In this document: in pieces, positions 43,930 to 55,480 of the stretch
Layout of the letters: each line of letters opens with the position of its first letter
Numbering within the stretch: the stretch's first letter is position 1
Source: Melieria omissa
Lineage: Eukaryota > Arthropoda > Insecta > Diptera > Ulidiidae
Assembly: GCA_963971225.1 (NCBI GenBank)
Contig: OZ020269.1
Location: 101,276,405-101,340,404 of the forward strand
Direction: 5' to 3'
Length of the DNA: 64,000 bases
Made by a program: the position numbers and the translations under genes
The notes under the pieces: model-generated
The model's database searches: none
What the model saw: the letters and a program-made list of their open reading frames with translations, nothing else
What the model was told of the DNA's origin: nothing

Positions 43930-46042
43930 TTAATTTAATTTTAATTTAATTTTAATTTAATTTTAATTTAATTTTAATTTAATTTTAATTTAATTTTAAT
44001 TTAATTTTAATTTAATTTTAATTTAATTTTAATTTAATTTTAATTTAATTTTAATTTAATTTTAATTTAATTTTAATTTAATTTTAATTTAATTTTAATT
44101 TAATTTTAATTTAATTTTAATTTAATTTTAATTTAATTTTAATTTAATTTTAATTTAATTTTAATTTAATTTTAATTTTAATTTAATTTTAATTTTAATT
44201 TAATTTTAATTTAATTTTAATTTAATTTTAATTTAATTTTAATTTAATTTTAATTTAATTTTAATTTAATTTTAATTTAATTTTAATTTAATTTTAATTT
44301 AATTTTAATTTAATTTTAATTTAATTTTAATTTTAATTTAATTTTAATTTAATTTTAATTAAATTTTAATTTAATTTTAATTTAATTTTAATTTAATTTT
44401 AATTTAATTTTAATTTAATTTTAGTTTAATTTTAATTTAATTTTAATTTAATTTTAATTTAATTTTAATTTAATTTTAATTTAATTTTAATTTAATTTTA
44501 ATTTAATTTTTATTTAATTTTAATTTAATTTAATTTAATTTTAATTTTAATTTAATTTTAATTTAATTTTAATTTAATTTTAATTTAATTTTAATTTAAT
44601 TTTAATTTAATTTTAATTTAATTTTAATTTAATTTTAATTTAATTTTAATTTAATTTTAATTTAATTTTAATTTAATTTTAATTTAATTTTAATTTAATT
44701 TTAATTTAATTTTAATTTAATTTTGATTTAATTTTAATTTAATTTTAATTTAATTTTAATTTAATTTTAATTTAATTTTAATTTAATTTTAATTTAATTT
44801 TAATTTAATTTTAATTTAATTTTAATTTAATTTTAATTTAATTTTAATTTAATTTTAATTTAATTTTAATTTAATTTTAATTTAATGTTAATTTAATTTT
44901 AATTTAATTTTAATTTAATTTTAATTTAATTTTAATTTAATTTTAATTTAATTTTAATTTAATTTTAATTTAATTTTAATTTAATTTTAATTTAATTTTA
45001 ATTTAATTTTAATTTAATTTTAATTTAATTTGAATTTAATTTTAATTTAATTTTAATTTAATTTTAATTTAATTTTAATTTAATTTTAATTTAATTTTAA
45101 TTTAATTTTAATTTAATTTTAATTTAATTTTAATTTAATTTTAATTTAATTTTAATTTAATTTTAATTTAATTTTAATTTAATTTTAATTTAATTTTAAT
45201 TTAATTTTAATTTAATTTTAATTTAATTTTAATTTAATTTTAATTTAATTTTAATTAAATTTTAATTTAATTTTAATTTAATTTTAATTTAATTTTAATT
45301 TAATTTTAATTTAATTTTAATTTTAATTTTAATTTAATTTTAATTTAATTTTAATTTAATTTTAATTTAATTTTAATTTAATTTTAATTTAATTTAATTT
45401 TAATTTAATTTTAATTTAATTTTAATTTAATTTTAATTTAATTTTAATTTAATTTTAATTTAATTTTAATTTAATTTTAATTTAATTTTAATTTAATTTT
45501 AATTTAATTTTAATTTAATTTTAATTTAATTTTAATTTAATTTTAATTTAATTTTAATTTAATTTTAATTTAATTTTAATTTAATTTTAATTTAATTTTA
45601 ATTTAATTTTAATTTAATTTTAATTTAATTTTAATTTAATTTTAATTTAATTTTAATTTAATTTTAATTTAATTTTAATTTAATTTTAATTTAATTTTAA
45701 TTTAATTTTAATTTAATTTTAATTTAATTTTAATTTAATTTTAATTTAATTTTAATTTAATTTTAATTTAATTTTAATTTAATTTTAATTTAATTTTAAT
45801 TTAATTTTAATTTAATTTTAATTTAATTTTAATTTAATTTTAATTTAATTTTAATTTAATTTTAATTTAATTTTAATTTAATTTTAATTTTAGTTTTAAT
45901 TTTCATTTTAATTTAATTTTAATTTTAATTTTAATTTTAATTTTAATGTTAATTTTAATTTTAATTTAGTTGTAATTTAATTTAATTTTAACCTTATTTT
46001 AATTTCATTTTAGTTTAATTGTAATTTAATTTAATTTTAATT
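43930..46042. repeat. 2.1-kb pure A/T array of an 11-bp unit, AATTTAATTTT
   Basis: About 180 head-to-tail copies of AATTTAATTTT run from 43930 to about 45888 with very few changes: occasional units of 6 or 5 bp more or less and rare single G substitutions near 44424, 44725, 44887 and 45031. The array then degrades to 46042. There are no cytosines over almost 2 kb. High homogeneity indicates recent expansion. Confidence 0.97.
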
Positions 46043-49000
46043 CCTCAAAATTTTCACTTGAAATTTCATCATTGAAATATATTTTTTCGATTTTATAAAA
46101 TACGATAATTGATTCATTAATCACGCACATTATATTCTCTACAATGAATCTTACATTCGAGTGAATTCTGACAACTTGATTGCATTATTCCAAACCCCAA
46201 CTAAACCTCTTTATCAATCAATTTCTGACGTTATTAAATTTCCACAATTTCTTCAAACACTCATTGCAACTTCTTAGGTGCTTGAGTACACTTTAGCCTA
46301 TGATCCCTTCAACTTTAACCCACTGCTGGCTTACATTTTCTTGTACTAAACAGGTTCCACCACCACGCAACAACATTCACAACATCGTCTCTGGTATCTG
46401 CGAAGAACCAAACTACACCTTCTTTGTGGGATATTCGAGCTGGTCAGACAAATATTTTGGGGGGAAAAAACCAAATCATATTGTGCGTTATAATGAGATT
46501 TCTTTTATCTTTATTTCCTCTGCTTTTATGTTTGGACCCCTCATGCTTTCACAAACCAGATGACAGCTTGTACGGTTGTGAGTGTGTGTGTTTATTTTTT
46601 GTACAAATAATCCCATTTTAAGGGTCAATGACGCGTGCGGTTTGTAGTCAACCTCAGCCTTTCCTTTCTGCATGTGTGTTGGCTGCCTGGTTAGTGGCTG
46701 ACCAAAAATCCAATTGTTACAAATGCGCGGTACAACAAATCTCATAGAAAATAAGTAAAAAGTTTTTGGAAAAATCTCTTGCATACTTGGAGGCGCACGC
46801 CAAAAAATGGGCCTTAAGTTAAGCAACTTTTCATGGAACTGTTGGGATGAAAATGTTGTCTACCTTTTTGTTGCCTTTGAGCTGTTTCTGTTGCCTTTTT
46901 TGTGGCATAATTTTAGGCAGCGGATTTAGTTTAAAGTCATCAGTCAGCGGTTGGGACTCGAGATGATGGATCATAGGCTCTGCTTTGTGGCAATAAAATT
47001 GTGTTCACTAGTCAAGCAATGCAGTTCACTGAAAAATAAAATCTTAAGGGTCTACTTTTAGGCTGCATTCCACACTTTATTTAAGTCATTTAGGTAAAAT
47101 TTGTTTAAAGTTCTAATGAGAGTCTTAAAAAATATTCTTTGTTATATAAATTAAGACCTGAAAACCATTATATAAGAAACAAGTTAACACTGTTGAGTTT
47201 AAGCGTCCCTTTTGACTGCATACTTTTAGGCCACATTTCAAGTTTCATCTTCAAATGCCGATTATTGTCAGCCACTGTTATTATTGTGCATTTGGTTTTT
47301 GTTGTTGTCACTTCCACCTTCTTTCACTTTAACGCTGTTATTAGTTTTCATCCAACACACTCACACATACACACACATACACACTTGGACATTTGTAATT
47401 GAATTTTGTGTTTGGTTTGCATGGTTCGTTGTTGGGTTTTTTTCTTTGTGTTATGCTCCGAACGTTCCACCATAACAATAGCAGCGACAACAGCAACAAC
47501 AACAAAAACAACAACATGTAATAGTAGACGCTGCCCTACATACTCCAACCACCGTTCGGACAGCACTTAGTGCTTGTGGATCGTCGTTGGCTTGTTAGAA
47601 TTCTTGGTCAGCTTGGCTTGGCTTGGCTGCCGTGGCCAGTGGTTGGGCAGGCATTGCCCGTAAAAGGGGTTAATACCAGATAATTGTATGGCCAATATTA
47701 TTTTCCCTCTCATGTCATTGCCATTATTATAGTGAGAACTGTTGTTAACGTTGGCTATGTGTTTTTTAGTTGTTGTTGTTGTTGTGTGCGACCTGGCACG
47801 TTTCAATTTTCTTGAAATTCTATCAGCTTGCTCAGTAGCGTCACAAGAATACATTCGCAGAGGCTGAACTTGAACAACAACATAACGTAGAAAGAGCAGC
47901 GCTTTCTCCTAAGAAACGCCTTGAAGTTGGTGCGCACCTGGTCACCTGGGCATACACTTCATTTCACTTCACACCAACCAACAGCGCACCGCCACACACG
48001 TAAATCCCTCGGTTTATTGCCGACAGTCAGTGAAAACCATGTACTGAAAAGTCTTAGCATACTTTTAGGGTTTCACAAATGCAGCTTACGTGGCCTTTCG
48101 ACGCCTTGGTATCAAGCGAACTTTTGCACTCAAATACTCGGCACACGGAAATATTGAAACAATTGTCCAATGCCTAAAATGTCTTGCTTGCTTTAATGGC
48201 TCCTAAAGTTATGCTTTAAAAAACTTTAAAAATGCAATTTCGCCAAATTGCGCCAGGTAGCGCCCTTGACTGCATGGCGTAACGCACAAATGCTAATGCA
48301 ACAACAACAATAACAACAACAACACGCAACACATCGTATGTGCTTACACAAGTAGGTCGCCTAAAAAGCTGCCAACATTCTTTTGCAGCAATATTTGCGT
48401 TCTGCTGCAACGCTTTCACCTCAGCAATTTGCGAGTGCAATGGTGATTGTTGGCTGGTTTTGGTTTGGTTTTTTCCACTTTCATACTTCGCTGAGTGCAA
48501 CTTGTTGTTAATGTTGTTGTTACTGCACGTTTCACTGTTGCAGTTTGCTGTGTGTGGAAATTGTTGTTATTGTATTTTTGTATTGTATTTGTTATTGTCA
48601 TCATCATCATCATCATCAGCACTGCAGTGGCATAAAAATCCAACCAAATCGAAACACAATTGCAATAAAAATTTCGCTTTGGTGCTGCACCTTGTCGCGC
48701 CTAAAAGGCTGCAATGGCAAAAGTGCATTGGTTCAGTATAGGGGAGTGAAAAGCAGTTGCAGAACAGCGATAAGGTTATTGCATGAAAACTGAAATGAAA
48801 GGAAGAGATCAAGGTGAGCGCTTGCATGTGGCCTCGCTGTTTTCAATATAGAACGAAATAGTAAACAGCAAGTTCCATGAAACAATAACAACAACTTCCG
48901 TGAAACAATAACTATAACAACAACAATATACACACACACAGATATAAGAGCTAACAATTTGCGCTTTGGCAATGGCAGACAAACGCAGAGAACTCATCGC

Positions 49001-49535
49001 AGTCGCGCACAACGTTGGCTGCGTACAAAAAAACGTACAAGGACATGCTCGATGCACAGGTACAGGAAATATATACACAAGTGAAACACGCTTGAAATAA
49101 AATTGCAAGAATTGCAAAAGTGAAGAGCTGAAGTGAGCAAAAAACTAAAAAAAATTATTGTATACAAAACGAGTCAAAGGCGAAAGCAAGTGGAAACGGT
49201 AAAGGAAAACGCATACTAAAGTGGTGAAAGGATGTGTAAAATTATAAAATTGGCTGCTTAAAACATGCGCCACTACAACAACCACTTTAACAAATTTAAA
49301 AATATATTTGTTGAATCTTTAAAAGTTGTCGGTTAAAACATACTTTTTATGATTTTTTACGCAATTTTTTCAATTATCTACACGGTTTCAGTTTATATTT
49401 TCATTCGATATCTCATTGTAAAAAATTTCGAGACAGCTTTTGGTTCCATATTTTATATTGAATTCTGGCTTTATTTAATTTCTTTAATTTTTTTTAATTA
49501 TTTTATTTTTTTTAATTTTATTTTTCTTTTATTCT
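46043..49535. other. Non-coding DNA with several copies of the dispersed motif
   Basis: No gene is recognised. CA tracts lie at 47358-47385, CAA at 47487-47515 and 48300-48325, and (CAT)n at 48598-48618. Dispersed-motif copies or variants lie at 46905-46918, 47050-47063, 47218-47231, 48057-48069 and 48699-48712. Confidence 0.6.
47218..47231 (-). other. Exact copy of the dispersed 14-mer
   Basis: GCATACTTTTAGGC, the reverse complement of the consensus, in otherwise unique DNA and in the context GACT-motif-CACATTTC. A two-mismatch copy lies 168 bp upstream (47050-47063). Confidence 0.9.
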
Positions 49536-49539
49536 TTAA

Positions 49540-49785
49540 TTTTATTTTATTTTAATGTATTTTATTTTATTTTATTATATTTTATTTTATTTTATTTTAT
49601 TTTATTTTATCTTAGTTTATTTTATTTTATTTTATTTTATTTTATTTTATTTTATTTTATTTTATTTTATTTTATTTTATTTTATTTTATTTTATTTTAT
49701 TTTATTTTATTTTATTTTATTTTATTTTATTTTATTTTATTTTATTTTATTTTATTTTATTTTATTTTATTTTATTTTATTTTAT
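49540..49785. repeat. (ATTTT)n pentanucleotide microsatellite, second array
   Basis: About 48 units of TTTTA, nearly pure from 49605 to 49785. Same unit and same strand as the array at 17.6 kb. The ORF over it is an artefact. Confidence 0.95.
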
Positions 49786-50863
49786 TGTTTTATCTTCATT
49801 TGAAGCTAGAATTATACAACACTTTCAATTCCACCCTGAAAGTATACTTTCATTTCTGGTGCGCTTGAGATATGCAGAAAGCTCTCACTATGTGTTGCAC
49901 CATATCACAGCATGCTTTTAGGGGTGCTTATTCAAAAAATTTAATAAGTAAAAAACTAGCACATTGTATACGAACGTGGTTGAAAATATTTCCAAATGTA
50001 GGTAAACAACGCACATGTTCACATTATGCAAAGTTCCAAGCTCTTTAAGTTCACTTTTCCCCACTTTGTGCCGCGCTCTGAGTATTGAAATACAAACAAG
50101 TGTACCACCAGACAAGCATTGTTCAGGCCATATCAGCTCGCCACACCTCACCGCCTCAGGCTTTCAATTCTCAACTTTGTAGACCGCCAACTGTTTACCT
50201 GCACTGGCTGCCTTTCTTGCAGCTGCCATTTGTTCTCACTCGCTTTCATCTTTTGCTTTCGGCAACAATTGTTTGTTCACTGTAAACCTTATTCAACTTT
50301 CACACCATTTCTATGTTTTTTTTTTTAATACAACATTTCAGTATTCATTTCAAGATATTTATACAGATGCTACAAATATTTATGGTCAGCACTAACATAT
50401 TGCTAACGTAGTAAAGTTGATTTGTTGTATGAAGTTGAATGAATTTTTTATTTGTGTTTTCTTTTTCGGAAAATTGTTGAAAGTAAAATGCGTTGATGTG
50501 GGTTGTAAAAGGGATATGAAATTTGTGTGTATGTGGACACTTAAGGGTGATAACTTTGAATTAGAAGTGATTGGGGTTCTCTGCATTGCTTCATAGATAG
50601 AAATGCTTGAAGAAGCGTGGAAGTCAAACATTAAAACAAATAAGAGAGACGAAAAGGATACAAAGTCGTTGTTATTAAACTGTTGTCCTTCCTTTAGATG
50701 TTAAACAGGTCTTTAACATCTAAAAACAGGTCTTTAACATCTAAAAAGGATATCTCTAGGTTTCTTAGGAACGCTTGTCCTAATGAACGCTGGGTAGTGA
50801 CAGAGAAGTTGTCAGAGGTGGTCTGTTTCATTTGGATAGCGATAGAAGTAGAAGAGTATTTTA
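49786..50863. other. Non-coding DNA
   Basis: No gene is recognised. A two-mismatch motif copy lies at 49910-49922 (GCATGCTTTTAGG). A short direct duplication lies at about 50706-50748 (ACAGGTCTTTAACATCTAAA twice). Confidence 0.55.
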
Positions 50864-50940
50864 CCAGCACGAGCTAGGACTCGAACCTAGGGCCTCTGGT
50901 ATGAGAAGCCTTTGCGCAATCCGCTGGACTATTAAGACCC
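50864..50940 (-). pseudogene. tRNA-derived sequence (SINE head or tRNA pseudogene)
   Basis: On the minus strand the sequence has an internal Pol III A box, TAGTCCAGCGG (50921-50931), and a perfect B box, GGTTCGAGTCC (50877-50887), at normal tRNA spacing. The T arm pairs perfectly (CTAGG and CCTAG around TTCGAGT). The anticodon-arm region can pair (GGCTTCT with AGAGGCC) but leaves a 6-nt loop, CATACC. The putative acceptor start GGGTCTT has no matching 3' strand, so it cannot fold as a working tRNA. A tRNA-derived SINE head or a decayed tRNA gene fits best. Confidence 0.6.
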
Positions 50941-51640
50941 GGAGTTATTTTTCTATGGTATGTTTGTTTCTATGTAAAACTATCCAACAGCTTAATCCTT
51001 CCTCATATTTAAATAAATTTTAAATATTCAATAATAAATTGAAAACTGTGAGCCTCTGCAATATAAAAACCAATAAAAAAAACTTGAAATGTTTTCCTTC
51101 TACCATATAAATACTACGTGCAAGTATATACAACAAAGTAGTAAATACAACTAAGAATACACTCGCACACACACAAACACGCACACATAAACTGGTCACA
51201 TATGTGGTTGTGTACAATTCAGAGAATTTATTTTGCTCCTTTTACTTCATCCCCGATCTCAATTTGTCTAGGGTCAGTTACGAAAATTCTAGCTTCTGCT
51301 TGCCTCCCTTATTTCGTCTCTGTGAGGAAAGTAGGAAATATTTGCTTTTATTGTTGTTTTATTTTTTTTTGGTGTTGCCATCCGTTGTTATTATTGTTGT
51401 TGTTTTTGTTGTCAGCGTGAGTGGATAATAAATCGTTGCAAATATAAAAGCTGAAATATTTGTGCTAAGGGAGAAAGGGGGGAAATGTAATAAAATAGTC
51501 AAAGCCACCAGTAGGAAAATGGATCGATATGAGAATTTTTAAGGACATGAAGAAAAGAAAGAAAAATGCCATAAGTGTATAGAGTCGAGTGGACATGGAA
51601 TAGAAAAGGTAGACAAATTAACTGATGAAGCAAACAGACA
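50941..51640. other. Non-coding DNA
   Basis: No gene is recognised. A (CA)n tract lies at 51163-51185 and a (GTT)n-like tract at 51380-51415. Confidence 0.55.
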
Positions 51641-52500
51641 AGTGGTATAAAGCAGAAGGCTGAGAAGTGGGTGAAGAAGTGATGAAGTATTGAAATGATG
51701 AGAGATGTTGAAGCGATTGTAAAGTAGATGAAATATGTTGACAAAAATTTAGTGAAAAGTTGAAGAAATTTGAGACATTTTGTAATGAATGATAGGAAGC
51801 GATAAAGTATTGGAATGATGAGAGATTCTAAAGTTATTGTAAAATAGTTGGGGGAAGTTGAAGTAGTTGGAAAAGTTGAAGACTTTCTGCAAGGAATGAA
51901 AAAAGTAATGAAGTATTGCAGTTTTTAAATGATGAAAGATTCTAAAGTTAAAGAGTTTGTGTGAAAAGTTGAAGATCTGAAGTGAAGGATAACGAAGTAT
52001 TGAAACTTTGAAATAAAATAGATGAAAAAAGTTGAAACAGTGAAAAGTTGAAAATTTTTTATAATGAATGAAATGAAGTGATGAAATCATGAAATGATGG
52101 ATGATTCTGAAGTAACTGCAAAACCTTCTGTAATCAACGAATAGAATTGTGTTAAAAAAATAAATTAAAATAGAATTGTATTAGAATCAAGTATTAAAAT
52201 GATGAAAGATTCTCAAGCGATTCTGAAATAGATGATTTGTGTGAAAAGTGGAAATTTTGAAATAAAATAGATGGAAAAAGTTTAAAATTTTCTTTAATTA
52301 ATGAAATAAAGTGATGAAATAATGAAATTATGAATGATTCTGAAGTGATTGTAAAATAGATGGAAGAAGTTGAAAAATAAATGGAATGGCATTGTTCAAG
52401 TACTAAAATGATGAAAGATTGAATGTGATGACGGTTGATTAATTGATGATTGATTGATTGATTGGTTGATTGATTGATTGATTGATTGATTGATTAACTA

Positions 52501-52585
<85 letters not shown>

Positions 52586-53470
52586 AAACTTTCTTTCTTA
52601 TGGAAAAAAGGAATGAAGTATTCTAAAATAGATGGGAAAATGTTAAAGAATTTGAGTGAAACAAAAAGGTAATGAAGTTTCGAAATTCTGATAGAATCTT
52701 AATCGATTCTAAAATAAATGGGAAAAAGTTGAAGAATTGGAGTAAAAAGAGAAATCTTCTATAATGAAATAAAGGAGGAGATGAGGTACTGAAATGATTC
52801 TGAATCGATTGCAAAATATATGGAAGAACTTGAAAAAGTTGGAAAAGTAGAAGTACTTAGTTGAAAAAGTCAGACGACTTTCAGTCAGTAGACTTTCTCT
52901 AATGAATGAAAAGAAGTGATGAAGTATTGAAGTTTTGAAATTGTGAAAGATTCTGAAGGGATTATAAAATAGATGGAAGAAGTTGAAAAAGTTGCAAAAG
53001 TAAAAGTACTTAGTTGAAAAAGCTGAAGACTTTCTGTAATGAATGAAAAGAAGTGATGAAGTATTGAAGTTTTGAACTGATGAAAAATTCTGAAAGAATA
53101 AGTTGCGTGAAAAGTTGAACATCTTTAATAATGAACGAAAGGAAGTTATGAAGTACTAAAATGATAAACGAAAAAAACGATAAAGCGAATGAATGAAACA
53201 TTGAAAATTTTTTTAATAAATGAAAGGACGCTTTGACCTGTTGGAATGATTGCTAAAAAATTATGATGGAAGATTCCGAAGCATTTGTAAATAAAAAAAG
53301 GAAGTAGTCAAAGAAGTTTAGAGAACAGTTGAGGAAGTTAAAGATGTTATTTGAAATGATGAAAGATTCTTAAGTGATTGTTAGTCCGATTGGGAGGAGT
53401 GAAAGAGGTTGAAGAAGAATTTCATACCATTCCATAATGAATGAAAGGAACATACAATGAAATATCACCC
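51640..53470. repeat. Purine-rich degenerate tandem array, ~110-150-bp units
   Basis: The phrases ATGATGAAAGATTCTGAAGTGATTGTAAAATAGATGGAAGAAGTTGAA and TTTCTGTAATGAATGAAA.GAAGTGATGAAGTATTGAA recur more than ten times with drift (ATGATGAAAGATTCT-type words near 51812, 51931, 52200, 52940, 53358 and others). The plus strand is strongly enriched in A and G. The minus-strand ORFs are translations of the repeat (HHF, FIHYR, NFFHLF words). A (GATT)n microsatellite is embedded. Confidence 0.85.
52436..52584. repeat. (ATTG)n tetranucleotide microsatellite
   Basis: About 35 units of ATTG/GATT with few interruptions, embedded in the purine-rich array. Confidence 0.95.
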
Positions 53471-54900
53471 CCACACGTTGAGTTGTGAAATATTATTATA
53501 TATACAACTAATCTGATCTCAAAAGTTAAAAAGAAAACTTCTTAAAAATTTACTATAAATCAAGTTTTTTTTTATTCTCATTTATTTCACTATTAAAGCA
53601 AATATTGAGCCACAAAGTTCACCATTACCTTGAATTATTTTCATCAAAACAAAGCATTTAGCAAGCAATATCACCTCTCCACTTTCAGCCATCACTCACT
53701 GGCTTCCCACAATATATGTACACACCTGCTCTCGCCTTCAATATATCGTTCAACAATCGCTCATTGACAACAACGTGTAATGTCGCAGCTTAGTAACCGA
53801 AAATGTCTGCGTTCAAATGTGTTTTTCGTTGTGCGTTCAAGTCGCTGTCATTGCGCGCCTAAATGTATGCTGTGAAAAATACAAATCACTACACAAATGG
53901 CGCATATTATCACCTTAACAAATTTATTATCAACACACACACAAACACACACCAGTGCGACACGGCGGCCAGTGTCTGTTCGCACACTTCTCCCCCAACA
54001 CTTCACTGTTGTTTCCACCAAAATGCCGCTCACCCAACACAATTGCTCGCCGACCCATTATACACACTACCGGCGGCCAACTCAATTTCGGTCACGAGAA
54101 ATGAAATGCCCATAAAAGACAACGTCGCGCTGGGCGTTGATGTGAATGGTCGCTGGGGGGAGGGGAGGGGAGGCGTTACCTAGGCGCAAAGATGCCACTT
54201 AGGGCTTCTCCGCAACTTGCAAAGTCGTGGCCACAGCCCGAAACGTTAGCTGTATTTACCGCGTTGGACGTGGCCAGGCGGGCGGCACATTTATTCATTT
54301 ATTCCTCCTCAATGCCCTCGAAACGAGTCAGCAATAATTCGAACGAAGCGCAACGAAACGAAATTCCCGAGAAGCGAGCATTTTCTGTATGCGGCCGCTG
54401 GCCGGTTTTTGGGCACTTGATGAGCTACTTTTATACTGTTTTTTTCTGTATGCTTTTATGTGGCACGTACATTTTTTTTCTTTCATCCCCCTTAATTCTT
54501 GTCAGAATTCGCTTGGTTTTCAAGTTAAAGTCTGCTCGGTGTCGCTTTAAGTGAACGCAGAAAGTGTGCGAAATCTCGAGAGTATAATTTATTGTTATCA
54601 TTTGTTGGGCTAAAAAGCAAAATAACAAAAACACAAGAACAAAGCAACAATAGCATAGAAAAACGAAAAACGAAGACGCAAATAGAGACGAAGGAACCAG
54701 CAGAAATGAGAGAAGCCCAAAAATGAAAACAAATTATTGCTGAAAATAGCGCAAGAAAAGACGAAAAGGAAAAGACGCTGAAGTAGGCAGCCACTGCGAA
54801 AAAAACGCTAATGCCAACGGCGCATTTCAGCATTTCACGACGTACGACTGTGCGACAGCACGTCTGTACGCCAGGGCGTAAATAGTAAATTGTATTTAGA
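53471..54900. other. Non-coding DNA, GC-richer towards the right
   Basis: Contains a motif copy at 53857-53870 (GCCTAAATGTATGC) and a CA tract at 53935-53953. A GC-rich part at 53,960-54,420 has a 120-codon frame (54192-54554) with no recognisable domain. No gene is called. Confidence 0.5.
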
Positions 54901-54907
54901 TAACTAA

Positions 54908-55111
54908 AGTCATTTATTTTGCGTCACGGAGGTCACACTCGTAGATTGTGCCGGCCGCATTCCGGCCGCACAAATGTCCAGCATGGCCCATTGGCTGCAC
55001 ACCAAGTTGCAGCGCACCATCGTTTTCGACTCGCCTCCAGGACTTTTTTCCGGGTTGCTTTCATTTCGGCTGACGGCGCCAGTAAATGAGAGCATTTTAG
55101 TTTGGGGGCGT
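54908..55111 (+). other. Candidate coding exon or conserved GC-rich segment (unknown)
   Basis: A 68-codon frame open on the plus strand reads TEVTLVDCAGRIPAAQMSSM, then AHWLHTKLQRTIVFDSPPG and so on. Third codon positions are strongly G/C, unlike the surrounding DNA. Possible splice signals are AG before position 54928 or 54940 and a GTAAAT donor near 55081. The minus strand also holds a 61-codon ATG-to-stop frame over the same segment (54910-55095) with good codon composition, so the strand is uncertain. I do not recognise the protein. It may be a host exon, a retrocopy fragment or only a GC-rich island. Confidence 0.2.
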
Positions 55112-55480
55112 TAGTTGACCTGAATTTTGTATGTCATTCGTATGCTCACTTAATAGGGGACATTATTTCTAAGGGTTTATCATTAGGCGAACACGCCGTG
55201 AATAGAGAAATTAAAAGGCGCTCGCTTTAGGGGAAAAAGGAATGCAAAAAAAAATTGCAAAAATGAAAAAACGACCAGAAGTGAGGCTCAATTACTATCT
55301 GGACACAAGATGAGGAAAACAAGGAACGGTTTTTTGCTTATTTAAGCTTAAAGACTAAACATTTTTATATAAATTCGGGGATGTTGTTTGTATTTTGTGT
55401 CATGCGAGTTAAGTGTATTTTTTTTCTTAAATTTGATTAACTTTAATCTTAACAATCTTCAGAAGGGTCAGTAGAATGTT
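55112..55480. other. Non-coding DNA
   Basis: Nothing recognised. Confidence 0.5.
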
